From NCBI GenBank assembly GCA_029204225.1, contig CM055092.1, forward strand, positions 99,399,460-99,463,459: 64,000 bases of DNA, read 5' to 3'. The DNA comes from Diphasiastrum complanatum. Taxonomy: Eukaryota > Streptophyta > Lycopodiopsida > Lycopodiales > Lycopodiaceae. The translations under genes were made by a program, and so were the position numbers. Every line of letters begins with the position of its first letter. Position 1 is the stretch's first letter. Positions 44,600-56,858 of this stretch are shown in pieces. Under the pieces are notes generated by a model. That model saw only the letters and a list, made by a program, of their open reading frames with translations, ran no database searches and was not told the DNA's origin.

Positions 44600-45510
44600 A
44601 CTGAAGCCCCTTAGTGAATCTCAACCGAAGCACCTGTATCAAATCTCAACCGGAGTGATCTATTAAATCTCAACTGACACACTCTGTCAAATCTCAACCA
44701 ATGCACTCTGTTAAATCTCAACCAGAGCCCATTGCTCAATTCTCAACCGAAGCGCTCGTTCAAATCTCAACCAAAGAGATTCTATCACGTCTCAACTAAC
44801 GGGGTTCCTCACCATTGCAACTAGACCACCTTCCACCTCTATCCACCATTGAACCGCAACAGCTGCATTCCATCACAAATGGATCACCTTCCACCTCCAT
44901 CCGTCATTGAATCGCATAAGACCTCATTCCATCGCAAATGGATCACCTTCCACCTCCATCCGTCGCGACCGCATTCCATCGCAACCATCCGCATTCACCC
45001 GTTGCGACCGCATTCCATCCCAACCGACCACATACACCCATTGCGACTGCATTCCATCCCAACCAAGCCCATACACCCGTTGTGACTGCATTCCATCCCA
45101 ACTGACCGCATTCAACTGTTACCCCGTATTCCTCCCAGATAGACCTCCACGCTAACCCCCTAAAGCCCCACACTGCTTCAGCTGCCCTTCATGCTCCATT
45201 CCCTTCAAATCTCAACCGATGGCCAGTGTTAAATCTCAACCGACAGCTAGAGCTAAATCTCAACCGACAGCCAGTGTCAAATCTCAACCGACGACCAGTG
45301 TCAAATCTCAACCGATGGCCAGTGTTAAATCTCAACCAACAGCCAGTGTCAAATCTCAACCGACGGCCACTGTCAACCTCTTAACTGGAGCCCACTGTTG
45401 AAATCTCTACCAAAGAGACTGTATCAAATCTCAACCAAAGAGACTGTATCAAATCTCAACCAAAGAGATTCTATCAAATCTCAACCGAAGGGGTCCCCCA
45501 CCATCTCAAT
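44600..45510. repeat. Minisatellite fields with AAATCTCAACCGA core
   Basis: At 44620-44790 and again at 45205-45500, units of about 24-31 bp repeat the core AAATCTCAACCRA with variable tails (GACAGCCAGTGTC type in the second field). Between them (44840-45120), units built around CGACCGCATTCCATC repeat every ~50 bp. Open frames here merely translate the repeats (KSQPTASV). Confidence 0.85.
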
Positions 45511-45599
45511 CGAACCAAATCTAGGCCAGATCACAAAACTTTCAAGCGAGATCCCTGATTGCCATTTCAACCGAACTACCATGTCCCCCAAGTGACACC

Positions 45600-45770
45600 G
45601 CATTTTGCTTGCATCCGACTCCCTCTATCTCTATTTGCATCTAATGCCCTCTGACTTTGTTTGCATCCGACTCCCTCTATCTCCATTTGCATCTAATGCC
45701 CTCTGACTCTGTTTGCCTCTGATGCCTCTACACTTGTTTTCATCCGACACCCATCTGCATCCCATTTATA
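45600..45770. repeat. Tandem duplication of a ~62-bp unit
   Basis: CCGACTCCCTCTATCTC, then TTTGCATCTAATGCCCTCTG, occurs twice in tandem, followed by degenerate units. Confidence 0.8.
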
Positions 45771-45889
45771 TTTTTTGAATCGATGGTACATCTAATAGCT
45801 TGAATCGACGATCTATATCAGACGTTGTTCGGAGTCATATTTGATGATCCACACAAACCACCAACTACACCACCATAAATCATAGCAAC

Positions 45890-47115
45890 TGCAACGAGCC
45901 TCCAACTATCGCATTCCACAGCAAATAGGCCACATCTACCCTTGAATCACAAACAGACCACATTCATCCGTAGTCGGAAACAAACCACATTCATCTGCAG
46001 TCGCATATAAACCGCATTCATCCACACATAGACCACCTTCTCACTGCATCTGCCTTGAATCGCAACAGGCGGCAAACATCATGACCACACTCGCACCACC
46101 TTACGACTGCACTCCCACCGCATCACACCGTAACAGACTGCACTCGCATAGCCTTACGACTGCACTCAGGCCACATTCAACCACAAACATCATGACCGCA
46201 CTCACATAGCCTTACGACTGCACTCAAGCCGCATTCAATCGCAAACATCACGACCGTACTCGCACAGCCTTACGACTGCACTCAGGCCGCATTCAACCGC
46301 AAACATCATGACCACACTCGCACAGCCTTACGATTGCACTCAGGCCGCATTCAATCGCAAACATCATGACAACACTTGCACATCCTTATGACTACACTCA
46401 AGCTGCATTCAACCACAAACATCACGACCACACTCGCACCACCTTATGACTGCACTAGCATAGCCTTACGACTGCACTCAGGCCACATTCAACCACAAAC
46501 ATCACGGCCGCACTCGCACAGCCTTATGACTACACTCAGGCCGCATTCAACCACAAACATCTCGACCGTACTCGTACAGCCTTACGACTTCACTCAGGCT
46601 GCATTCAACCGCAAACATCACGACAACACTCGCATAGCCTTATGACTGCACTTAGGCTACATTCAACTGCAAACATCATGACCACACTCGCACAACCTTA
46701 TGCCTGCACTCAAGCTACATTCAACCGCAAACATCACGACCACTCTCGCACCACCTTACAACTGCACTCAGGCCACATTCAATTGCAAACATCACAACCA
46801 CTCGCACAGCCTTACGACTGCACTCAGGCCGCAATCAACGTCAAACAACACAACCACACTCGCACAGCCTTACAACTGCACTTAGGCCGCATTCAACCAC
46901 AAACATCATGACCGCACTCACACCACCTTATGAATGCACTCAGGCTGCATTCAACCGTAAACATCATGACCGCACTCGCACCACCTTATGACTACACTCA
47001 GGCCGCATTCAATAGCAAACATCACGACTGCACTCGCACCACCTTACGACTGCACTCAGGATGCATTCAACCGCAAACATCACATTACAACCACACTCGC
47101 CCCACATTACGACTG
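45890..47115. repeat. Large minisatellite, ~80-bp units
   Basis: About fourteen degenerate direct units contain CACTCGCACAGCCTTACGAC, TGCACTCAGGCCGCATTCAA and CCGCAAACATCACGACC in that order. Some units show deletions or the CACCACCTTA variant. C-rich on this strand and non-coding. Confidence 0.9.
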
Positions 47116-47780
47116 CACCCACCACAAACAGACCACATTCTGCCCTTGAAACGTAGCTAGTGCATTCCGACTGCCCTAACACTGCTTTTCGACTGCCCTT
47201 GCACAGCATCCCAACCTTGCAATGCATCCGACCGTCCTTGCACCGCATTCCGCCCTTGCACTGCATCCCAATGCCATAGCATCACATTGCCACTGCACCC
47301 GCACTCCATTACCACCGCAATAGACCACACCTACACTATAATGAAGATGCAACATAAATGATCTTGCATCTGATGATCTTAAACCCAATGTTGCATCTGA
47401 CGTTGCATTCCAACGCTACATCCAACAACTTGAATCTGAAATTGCATTCCATTTGCATCCCACATTTTTGCATCTGACGTTGCATTCCAACGCTACATCC
47501 AACAACTTGAATCCAACATTGCATTCCATTGGCCTCCACATTTTTGCATCTGACACCACAAAAATTTCCAAAAAAATAAAACCCATACCATTAGGAAGCC
47601 CTTTTCATATTAAGTCTCCAATTGCCTTCCTTACAAACCCTTAACAAATCCAAAAAACACCAAAAACACCAAAAATTAAACCACACCAAAAAAAAAAAAC
47701 CCACAAAAAAACAAAAATCCAAAAACAGCAGAAACACATACACAACACAAAATAAACACACCAGTACCCAATGGACCAAC
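47116..47780. repeat. Further degenerate repeats and an A-rich tract
   Basis: From 47370 to 47560 the unit TGACGTTGCATTCCAACGCT + ACATCCAACAACTTGAAT recurs two to three times. From 47640 to 47780 the strand is a string of CCAAAAA-type units. No gene; the hydrophobic minus-strand frame here is the reverse of the A-rich tract. Confidence 0.75.
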
Positions 47781-49090
47781 AAAAATATCCTAAAATCCCA
47801 GGAGATTATCCATACGAGGTAAGGTCCCCTACAGTTGAACAAATCTAACATCATACGTTCTACCGAATGCGGTCCCAACTCCAAGAGCCATGCACAAACC
47901 CATTCGAGGAACAAGAACCTGTTAGAGCTGATTCCTCACGCGCACGACCCCATTTTTATGCTGCTGAACCCTCACAGGACAGAATCAACATTAATGGTGC
48001 TTCTGCTACCCACAGTGCTCATCTTGAGTAATGTACACCCAAGCTAGATCTACCAAAGGTTGACGGTAGTTTGGCCCCTCAACAATTTTTGCAAATCTTT
48101 GAGAATACATGTGATGTGTATAGCAAAACATCTCCCGCTGCTATGGTCCAACTATTTTCGATGACCATGATCGCTACAACACGTGATTGGTTTTTCAACC
48201 TTGATCATGAAGATAAGATAGACTGGTCAGTTCTAAAAGAGTCCTTTATCACACGCTTTAAGGCCCTTTCGCTTAATAGAGAGTCCTTTTGTCAAATTGA
48301 GTAATATCAAGATGGCGAAAGATGAACGTGTAAGAGACTATATCGAGCATTTCAAATGCCTCAAAAGTCAAGTACAAGAACAGCCCTCTGAACAAATGCT
48401 CAGCATATGGTTCTTAGTCGGCCTTCCAAGTGGATTAGACTCGAGCTTAAATCTAGTGATGAATATATGAGCCTAAGGTTAGCTATGTCTGATGCCATCA
48501 AAGAAGAAGACGAGGGATCAGATGTTGATGAATCCAAAGAAAGGAGAACACCACGTGCTCTTGTCCATGAGTCAAAGGCGATCGAGGACACCCGAGATCA
48601 ACTTTGAAAATCCCAGTTGGAGTTGCTTAATAAGAAACACCAACTACAAATGGAGAAACTCACCAATGAGTTTCAAACTACCTTGAAGTCTATCCAAAGC
48701 AATATGCCTGGTCATCCAAACACTTCACAGGTACCTTATAGATGAAAACCAATATGGTGCCCACACTTCAGGGCTATGCATCCTGCTGATGCTTGTCCTT
48801 CATATCAACCTATCCACACACATACAGTACATTCTTTGACTTATCCCGAATATCCATATGAAATTCTAGAACCATTAGTCATACAAGATGGCTATGTCGT
48901 TATACAAGGGCCATTGAACAATGGATGTTTCATCTATGGAAAAACTAGCCACTTCATGGTTGATTGTCCAGTCAAGACCAAGTACCATGCTGAGTGTCCC
49001 GACTATGTCAGAAAACACAATTTCAAAGACTATCTGAAACAACCAACTAAGATCCTACCTACCCGTCACGTCAGTTATGAATCACAATAG
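47781..49090 (+). pseudogene. Gypsy gag relic related to family B
   Basis: Capsid-type sequence appears at 48040-48300 (LPKVDGSLAPQQFLQIFENT, RDWFFNLDHEDKIDWSVLKE). Broken frames follow (SDEYMSLRLAMSDAIKEEDE, compare family-B NEYTLLQHAMDDAIREEDED), then a Gln/Leu coiled coil and a knuckle-like CFIYGKTSHFMVDC in which the second Cys is Tyr. Stops at about 48305 and 48606 and a frame shift near 48400 break it. Protease and pol are missing. The similarity to the B-family gag in order and motifs places it in the same lineage. Confidence 0.8.
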
Positions 49091-50344
49091 GATCCTCACG
49101 ACAACCACACGGGCACCATAGCAACCAACAGTTAATCTTGCTGCTCCACCAGATCCATAATGCAAAAAGACAATATGAAATGAGTCCTTGTCGAAAGAAA
49201 GTGAAACCGATATGCCATCATCTGCTACAATGTCCAACCACTAGCAACCTCCACAGAGAATTGACAATTTTTCTCCCATTATACAACTTGAAATCTATTT
49301 GTCTTTCCACATGCTGATAAGATGTCCAATGTGTGAATACACAATAAATCTAGGATTCAAAAATCAAGATAGAGATTTGGTTCTGAATCTCTTGTTCAGA
49401 GAGGTACTCATGACATAGTACCTCAACCATACCTGCATCTCAAGCTATATTTTACATCATCTGCTATCAATGATGGTAGGTTTTAGTATCACCAACCTTG
49501 CCTTGTTTTGACAAGGGCATGTGAGAGTAAATCTCCTTACTCTACAAACAATGGAATATGGCAATTGTCATTCTCCATAGTGAGAAGATAGAAACTTTTT
49601 GGAGCCTCGAGGAGAAAGTCGAGTTTTCTATCATTGTATGGTGATTACTTTTGATTCCAATGAAACCCAGCTTTGGAACATCCTAAACACTGCCTACAGG
49701 CCGTACTACAGCCTCATTTCCACATGTGTGGAGTTGGATTATAGTTTTTGATCAATGCTCTGATTGTCTCTACTTGTTTTCTATCAAGCTGCTAAACTGG
49801 ATCTTGTTTTCTGATGACTAGTTTTTGATAGATTGTTTAACAAGCACACAATCAACCTTGTGGATCATTCAAAGATCCATTTATGGTCCTTAGTACTGTA
49901 TTTTTCACAAGTTGGTCGCTAAACATTGATAGTGCTACCTCCTCGGACTTAGTGGCCTTCTCAAGACTCACCTGCCTATTACTCTCTTGCATCCACACTT
50001 AGGTAAATTATCAATATTGATAAATGCAAGTTTTTTTCGACATGTGCCATACAGTTCTCACTCTATAATGTTTGTTTATTTCATTGTTTCTCTTCACCTA
50101 TTTTGTGTGATTGATTTTTGCATGAGGAATAGCTACTGCACGAGAGTCTTCTATAGAGCATCTCCAAAACACATTTTCATTCATCTATCCATCTTCAGAT
50201 CCCCTTGTATAGCAGCTTAGGACTTTTGAGAAATATGAGAAACCCATGTCAAGTTAGAGTTGATTCTTTCATCTCATTGCCATATTAATCTTTGAGTCAA
50301 CTTCAGCAAGATCGAAATAAATTTAGTTAAAATTTGTTCAATTC
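49091..50344. other. Unassigned stretch
   Basis: No convincing frame longer than about 75 codons, and no repeats with the rest of the window. Possibly decayed internal gypsy sequence following the gag relic. Confidence 0.4.
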
Positions 50345-50935
50345 CGAGAGTCGTCAAACCTGTTCGGTACAGATCGGTTCTAATTTTTTTGACCCTGAAA
50401 AAATACGAGCCTTTGTATATTTTTTGACCCTTTATATATTTTTTGACCCTTTGTATAAATCAGACCCTTTATAATATTCCGACACTTTGTACTGTCAACT
50501 CAAAAATCTGACCCACGTCGTGACATTGACAGTCTGCCTACTTCTATACATAACTCTTTGGAAAAAAGGACTGCTCTCTGCTATAGGACAAATGTAGTTA
50601 ATCAAGTAGATTAATGGTAGCTTTTAATGTACTGATCATCTGACTTCCATTCATCAAGAAAGATCTACTGGAGTCAGCTCTCTGATCAGGTTATTATCTT
50701 GTAGGCGTTCTATTGTAATTAGTTAGGTTAAGTTTTTGAATCAATTAGCTAGCCATCAACGAACTCACCTAAAGACTTATTAGCGCCCACTGATTTGCAC
50801 TAGCTTCAAGCTCTTGTACTAAGTGTCAATTATTATCAGAGTGCATTTTTTGTTTCTACACTACGATTTTTTTCTATTGCGCATTGTAGTTATTTCATCC
50901 ATCTTGAACCTGCTCATAGTTGGTAACTGACGCAC
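50345..50935 (-). mobile_element. 3' end of gypsy family B, copy 2 (non-coding)
   Basis: This is the counterpart of 15611-16200, with the same run of T-tract/GACCC units. It joins the integrase gene directly after GCACTTCC, so the last part of integrase present in copy 1 (16201-16979) is deleted here. Confidence 0.65.
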
Positions 50936-51964
50936 TTCCAGTAAACACTTTATCGTTTGATTAGCAAAGTGTATACCTCGGTCACTGACAATCTCGATCG
51001 AACATCCAAATCTAATAATCATATCTTCATAGAGAAACTTGGCCGTAGATTTCGCATTAGCAACTTTGACAGCTTTGGCTTCAATCCACTTGGTCATATT
51101 ATCAGTTGCTACGATAATATATCGGGCCTGAGATCCTCGCGCAGTAGGATGAATAGAACCAATATAATCCAGTCTCCATTTTTCAAATGGTGCTTGCGAT
51201 AAAACTAGACGTAAAGGTTCATAGTTCTGTCTAGTAGGCCGTCGTGCTCACTAGCAAACAGCACACGTCTGAATATAATTTTCTATGTCCTTATGAAACG
51301 TAGGCCACCAACAACCTGATTGCAAAAGTTTGCGGATGGTAATATCTATAGAGAAGTGTCCTCTGCCCATGCCATCATGTGAAAACGTGATTAAATCTGA
51401 TATTTCATGCGATAAAACACATCTACGTAGAATATTGTCTGATCCATGCCGATACAATTTTTCTGCAATCAATTGATAAGGTTCAGCCTTATGAATCAAT
51501 TGCATCTTTTGTACTTTTGTCAAAGAGTCATTCGGTTGTCCTAGCATCAAGTACTCAACAATATCCGCTGCCCACTCAAGTACTGCCTGTACATAGAATA
51601 ATGTAGCGTCTGGTAATTCATCATCCACTTCAATATTAACTGGTGCGGATTCAATTTGCGAAACATGGTCATCTAGATAATGTTGCTTTTCCTTATGAAC
51701 CACAATTCAAAAGTCAAATTCAGTCAGTAATAGTAACCATCTTGCAATACACCCAGTATTGCACGTCTTGTTTACCAAGTAAAGTAACAGCTGGTGATCC
51801 GTATAAAATGAAAAGTACATTTCCATGAGGTAATGCTGAAATGGCACCAACTTCAGGAACTCTCCCAATGAAATATTGATCTTACTAGACAAAATATTCA
51901 TGAGCAGTTCTGTTTGCGGTGCTTCTGGTTCAGTCATCTTGAAGGGTTCTTCATGATGATGCAA
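50936..51964 (-). pseudogene. Gypsy family B copy 2: RNase H end and integrase, truncated
   Basis: RNase H remains as SFYTDHQLLLYLVNKTCNTG followed by CIARWLLLLTEFDF (about 51790-51707), then pre-integrase (EYLMLGQPNDSL), zinc finger (HFSIDITIRK to CAVC) and the start of the catalytic core (MTKWIEAKAVKVANAKSTAK, VSDRGIHFANQTIKC) before the deletion at about 50935. Stops lie near 51250 and 51105. The catalytic E is lost. It resembles copy 1 at over 90% in the shared part by eye. Confidence 0.85.
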
Positions 51965-53650
51965 CTAGGCATTATTTGTTCATGAATTTTTCGATTGCTA
52001 CAATGGTGAAGAATGAACTTCGGCTGTTGCTCTAGTCGCTTCAAGCTTCTCTTCTTCTTGCAGATGTTTAATCCACTGCCTCATATCCTGATATCTTCTT
52101 TTTTCTGCATGAAGATTTGAATAGACTCCAGATGTGGTTGGTATATCAGTTAATGGTATAGAATCAGCAGGTATTGGATCTGCTACCAGTCCTTTCTACT
52201 TTTGTGCCCTGGTGACCACCATCAAGGGTACACTTGGTTTATTCTAAGCTACTGGTCTTTGCTTGATTGTTATCAAATTTGCAAGCGCTATAGCCGGTGA
52301 TGGCTTTGGTTTTGCTGGACACTCCTTATAGCGATGCCCATAACCACAGTCACGACAAAATGGTACAAATTTTTCTTTATTTTGACATTTTGCAACTCTG
52401 TGATTTTTTTCACATGCAAAGCATCCAAGTGGCGTTCTGGTCCAGTTTCTAGATGCTTGTTGTTGTGCGACAACCTAAATAGCATATTGTTCTGAAGATC
52501 CACCTGCTTGATCATTACCATAGTTCCATTGCTCGGCACTTTTGTAAGGCTCTGGTTCCATCAAATTGGCAGTAGGAGCAGAATGCTTTGGTGGGGCAAG
52601 TAAGACTAGTCGTTCCGAGTATCCAAGAGTAGATTGATGAGGTCTAGCTGCCGGATTTCCTCCATAATGTGGTTCTTCATATCCCATATGGGCATACCGT
52701 TGCTGAATTATCTGAGGATTGAAGTTGCAAAAAGCAGTCTCAGGATCAGGCGAATTACACAAATGGCATATACTGATTTCCATTCATTTTTTCAATTGAG
52801 GACACTCATTCATTGTGTGATTTCTTGTACCAATAGAACATCAGATATTTTTTCTAGTAGGAAAAGTCTTTGCAAACTTCTCAGGTTCCTTGTTGGCTTC
52901 TCCGTGGAAATCTTCCAATGCTTTGATCTTCTCATCAAATTGCGACTACAACTTTTTCATCTGTTTCTACTAGTTCTTCCCAAGTTTCTCGAACTCATCG
53001 AGCATCATTTCTGTAGTACCGTTGACATTCGTTGATGCAATAGTGGTGGATGTCGTAGTGGTCTGCCCTACTGTATAAGACAACATATTGATATTCGGCT
53101 CATCGTCTGAATCTTCATCCTCCTCCCGAATTGCATCATCCATAGCATGTTGCAAAAGTGTGTACTCATTATGGCGTTTCAGCTCACGTTTGATCCTTTT
53201 AGGTAAACCTGACAGCATCACATAATCATGACAGTTTCGTTAATTAGCTCAGGTTCGCACTCAGATTTGAGACGTTTTACCAATTCAATGTAATCTCAAA
53301 CCATTTTCTGCCTTTCGATTTTAATTTTACTTAAAAGTAGAAAAGGGTCTTCCATAAACTTCCAAGGTTTGAACTGTGTGATAAGGGCTCGTTTAACAGT
53401 TTTCGAATCTGTGCGCTAAGTTTCATCTTGATTATAGTACCAATCTTGTACTGCGCCTGTTAAGGCCATAGAAAAAAAGCTTAAGTTTACCCTGGGAAAA
53501 AACTTCACCATAGACTTCACAAGATTCAGAATAGATTTGAAGAAATCTAACTAGGTCTATTAATCCATTATATTTGGGTAGATCCAAACGGGGTGCTCAT
53601 CTAATAATGATTGGATTGACTTCTCGAGGAGCACCTCCATGGGCAGCCAT
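51965..53650 (-). pseudogene. Gypsy family B copy 2: gag
   Basis: Gag starts at 53650 in the same context as copy 1 (LPKYNGLIDLVRFLQIYSES). Stops occur from about 53600 on. A readable piece lies at 53221-52970 (LSGLPKRIKRELKRHNEYTL, then a DEDSDDEP acidic tract). The nucleocapsid part at 52783-52288 has CHLCNSPDPETAFC and, further on, several Cys/His pairs near 52400. Protease and the RT palm, expected between 52288 and 51964, are not recognisable, so pol is largely deleted. Copy 1 lacks most of this stretch. Confidence 0.75.
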
Positions 53651-54792
53651 CTTTATAGATTAAATCAAGTAGACAATGAGATTGGATCTAGATTTTCAAT
53701 CAAAACTGTCTCAGATCAGATTTGCTAGATCTCTTCCACTCGACAAGAATTAGATTCCTATATCGTAAATTCTCAAAAATAAAAAAATTCTTAGAATCAA
53801 AATTAGACTGTATCAGATTTGACTCAAAATTTGACAAGGACTTGATCTAGACATCAAAACCTAAAAATAGAACTAACGAAGGTTCCCCAGGGGAAGATTC
53901 ACTTTGCAAAGATTCAATAGTGCTATTTTTGAAAAAAAAATTCTTTAATTAGGTTTTTTTGACAAATTCTATGGAAATAACCTTTGCCGCACTCTCAGAC
54001 TCAGAATCTGAAACAAGATAAAGCTAGGGTAGAACTAGCGAAGGTTTCGAACAGACAAAAGCATAGTTTTTGTAGTTTGACGAGGGTAAAAATAAATATT
54101 TTCTATGATATGAATAGGATGAATATTCGCCAAACTCAAAAATAGTGAATTATTTTAAATAGAATAATATGAAAACTCGGCGAAGGTTCTGGCAAAGAAG
54201 CAAGAGTAATACTAGTATTTTTGCAAAAAAGAGACTTTTTTGACAAAAATATGACAATATGACAACTGATCCTCTGAGAAACCTTCTATTTATGATATAA
54301 TTCTTCGTCTACCTGGCAGTAGATAGATACAAATCACACCTATGCACAGTGAATCGAGTGAAGGTTCTTTTTTTGTTTGGGATTTTTGTGATTTTTTGAT
54401 GGTTTTTGATGGTTTTTTTTATGTTTCTAGAAATCTGCTGGGAAGGATTGTTCGCCCTTCAAACTGAAGGTCATGTGATCAAAACTGAAGGGGCCTGCAA
54501 CTCGGCGAACGTTTTCTGAAATAGGAAAAAAATCTATCAGCTCTGATGACGATTTTTGTCTCCTTTTGGCCAAAATATAACAGACTTGACCGATTTTGTT
54601 GTTTTTTCTGATATCTCAAATCCAAATGGATCTTAAGGTTGGTGATTTGAATAGCTTTCCCTGTTTCACAATTAGATAAGATTTCACACAAGAATATTTA
54701 CTTAAATCAGGCATTAAAAGTCTCGGCAAAGGGCCTAAAGTCCTTTTATTAACTTTCTAATTAATCAAATCTCTATGCTATCATCGGGTTGG
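53651..54792 (-). mobile_element. Leader/5' LTR region of gypsy family B copy 2
   Basis: The first 565 bp match copy 1 (17889-18451). The remainder (54216-54792) is missing in copy 1 and ends in CTAAAGTCCTTTTATTAA and GGGTTGGACTTACA, a block repeated at 57965-58025. No gene. Confidence 0.55.
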
Positions 54793-55420
54793 ACTTACAC
54801 ACGTAGGGTGCCAAATCCCTCTCACTTATAAACTAGAGTTAGGGTTGCCTTGGGATCCGCAGACCCTCCAACAGAGTTAGGGTCCAATCAAAAGAGAGAT
54901 ATTCATCAATTTGGCCCAATCAAGTTTGAGGGCTCATATGTCACTCAACCAATAGGATTTAGAGGAGGAAAAGAAGGGGTCCAATTATATTTCACTCCCT
55001 TTCATGTTAGATTACTACATTAGGAAAAATATGGCTCAAAATGGGCCCTTTAAGAAATTTCACTTTAGAGAGAGGTCATGTAGAGACATAATACGAATCG
55101 ATAACTTTTGGTCATCGTTTTTCGAGTTTTTAGCCTTGCTTGATGTTTAACTAGTATGGTTAACTTCAAACATTAGTTAGTTAAGCATGAGATATAATAA
55201 CTTCTCTGTATGCTCGTTTCAAAATGCAAGGCTAGAGCTTTAAGACTGTAAATCTTGGTGTGCTCATTGCAAAACTGAAGTGGGAGTAGCAGCACTTTTG
55301 AAATCTTTGTATGCTTATAGTGAAATATGAGGCGAGACGATTTTTCAGCGCAACGATTTTTCAATCTATTCAATTTGACTAGTTGTAGTTTGAAGTATTT
55401 ATGGATCGTAGCTTGCAACA

Positions 55421-55894
55421 ATGGCAATGTTCCATTTGCATGTTGCACTTCCTATGGAATGCACTCCAATTATTAAGAAAAATTCGAAAGCTGTAGAAAA
55501 TGTTGTTGAAATAGTTAGAGAATTGAGAATGAATAATCATAAGAATATAGATTTGTGGGTGGATGGATCAATTAATCCTAATGATCCAGGTATGAATTTG
55601 TGTCCAAATTTTAAGTCTGTAACTCATCTTCTCATATTTGTATGTGAAAAAAATAACGGACTACTTGGATATTGTCAAAGGTTGCATGATATTGAAATGC
55701 ATAGCATATCTTGTCTTAATAAGCAATTACAGTTCGCTAATCAACAATTGCAACGTGGAAATCAACAATTGTTTCATTGTGTGCAATACACTAGTGCTGA
55801 AAATAATGCACTCAAGCATGCTATGTCAGAGTTGAATGCTACAGTCACTACTCTTCGGGGATCAAACCAAAAAATGTTAGAATCCATGGAGTAG
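55421..55894 (+). CDS. Unknown repeated gene C, first exon, copy 2 (open)
   Basis: A 157-codon frame starts with MAMFHLHVALPMECTPIIKK. Residues 1-90 are mixed and end in LLIFVCEKNNGLLGYCQRLH. Residues 95-157 are rich in Q, N and L with two NQQL repeats, typical of a coiled coil. The start is chosen because the alignment with copy 1 begins there and the upstream sequence is not open. It could continue by splicing into the basic segment at about 55935. I know no family with this sequence. Confidence 0.5.
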   Translation: MAMFHLHVALPMECTPIIKKNSKAVENVVEIVRELRMNNHKNIDLWVDGSINPNDPGMNLCPNFKSVTHLLIFVCEKNNGLLGYCQRLHDIEMHSISCLNKQLQFANQQLQRGNQQLFHCVQYTSAENNALKHAMSELNATVTTLRGSNQKMLESME

Positions 55895-55929
55895 TTGCGA
55901 TCTGATAGTTTAAAATCTGTTTGTTGATA

Positions 55930-56708
55930 TAAAAGTTATCAAAATTGCAATGATGAAAAGGAAAAGAAAGAGAGTACCAAAGAAGAATATTAATGACTTA
56001 TCTACGGATAGTGGCAATAAAAAAAAAGGATTTGAGCATTTAAGTATGTTTTCTTTGTTTTCTCATAAACAATTTATTTGATTTGTTTTGGTCATACAAG
56101 TTTCAATTGCATTTTATAATATGCATTATCAAATTATTAAACATAATTTGAATTTTATATGTCTTTTGCAGATCATGTTTGTGACAAAGAACTATTTAAC
56201 AGATCATTCATGCATCAGATCTTCTTTAAGTCATGTTTTACCAAGAAAGTCAATAAAGGCAATGATGAAAAATGCTCAGTCTCTAAAAATGAAAAATGAA
56301 ATTGTAGAGACTGTTTTGAATAAGGTTGAAACTTACTTGGATGCAACTATAATACTAGGTGCATGTGATTACTCTGGAATAAGCAGAAATGCTTATTCTA
56401 CTTTTTTTAGATTAGTTACAAAAGTCTTTTCTCAAGTGATGGTGAAGAAAACTTATCTTCCTCGTCCATATCGGGTAAGATTAGCAAGAAATTATTATAA
56501 TGAAAGAATGTTCAAAGTAGTTGGGCAACCACTTCATATAGCTGAATTATACAAATCAGAATATAGTGAGTGCATTTACAACGATTGCAATAATATTTAT
56601 CTTGATATTGAAAATGTTCTAAAATATATTATTCGATTCTATAAACTAGACGAACATCAAGTAAATGGAAAGATCACTAGATTCAATATATCTAACATTC
56701 AAATTTGA
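55930..56708 (+). pseudogene. Unknown repeated gene C, second part, copy 2
   Basis: A basic stretch like that of copy 1 leads to a likely intron (56044 GTATGTTTTC to 56171 TTTTGCAG). Downstream, the frame ending at 56708 is open for 206 codons. It contains ILGACDYSGISRNAYSTFFR and a C-terminal domain with RPYRVRLARNYYNERMFKVV and LDEHQVNGKITRFN. An extra A near 56300 relative to copy 1 suggests that the first part of this open frame is out of phase with the original. There are no catalytic signatures that I can name. Host gene fragment and transposon gene are both possible. Confidence 0.5.
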
Positions 56709-56858
56709 ATGTGTCCTAATTCAACTTTCTACTTTCTCTCATTTTCTAAAAGTGGTAATTTCACATGTACTTAGGCTAAAAATAACTTCATAAAGTTTAT
56801 CTCTAAGTATAAAATGCATATTGGCCTAAATTGCCAACTAATCAACATGGACCAAAAT

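Larger units (their letters stand above)
54793..56858 (+). repeat. Repeated gene-like unit C, copy 2
   Basis: Direct-orientation copy of 18452-20525 with the same right boundary at ACCAAAAT. Differences are scattered substitutions plus a ~25-bp indel near 55350. Confidence 0.8.

Noticed and set aside
45219..45401. Small protein with KSQPTASV repeats.
   Set aside because: It is the translation of a minisatellite whose unit length happens to be divisible by three. No start context or flanking coding sequence is present.
45205..45510. CRISPR-like array.
   Set aside because: Units are contiguous and degenerate without unique spacers, and the genome is a plant's.
47591..47914. Hydrophobic membrane protein on the minus strand.
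   Set aside because: The Phe/Leu/Trp-rich frame is the complement of an A- and C-rich tract and has no other support.
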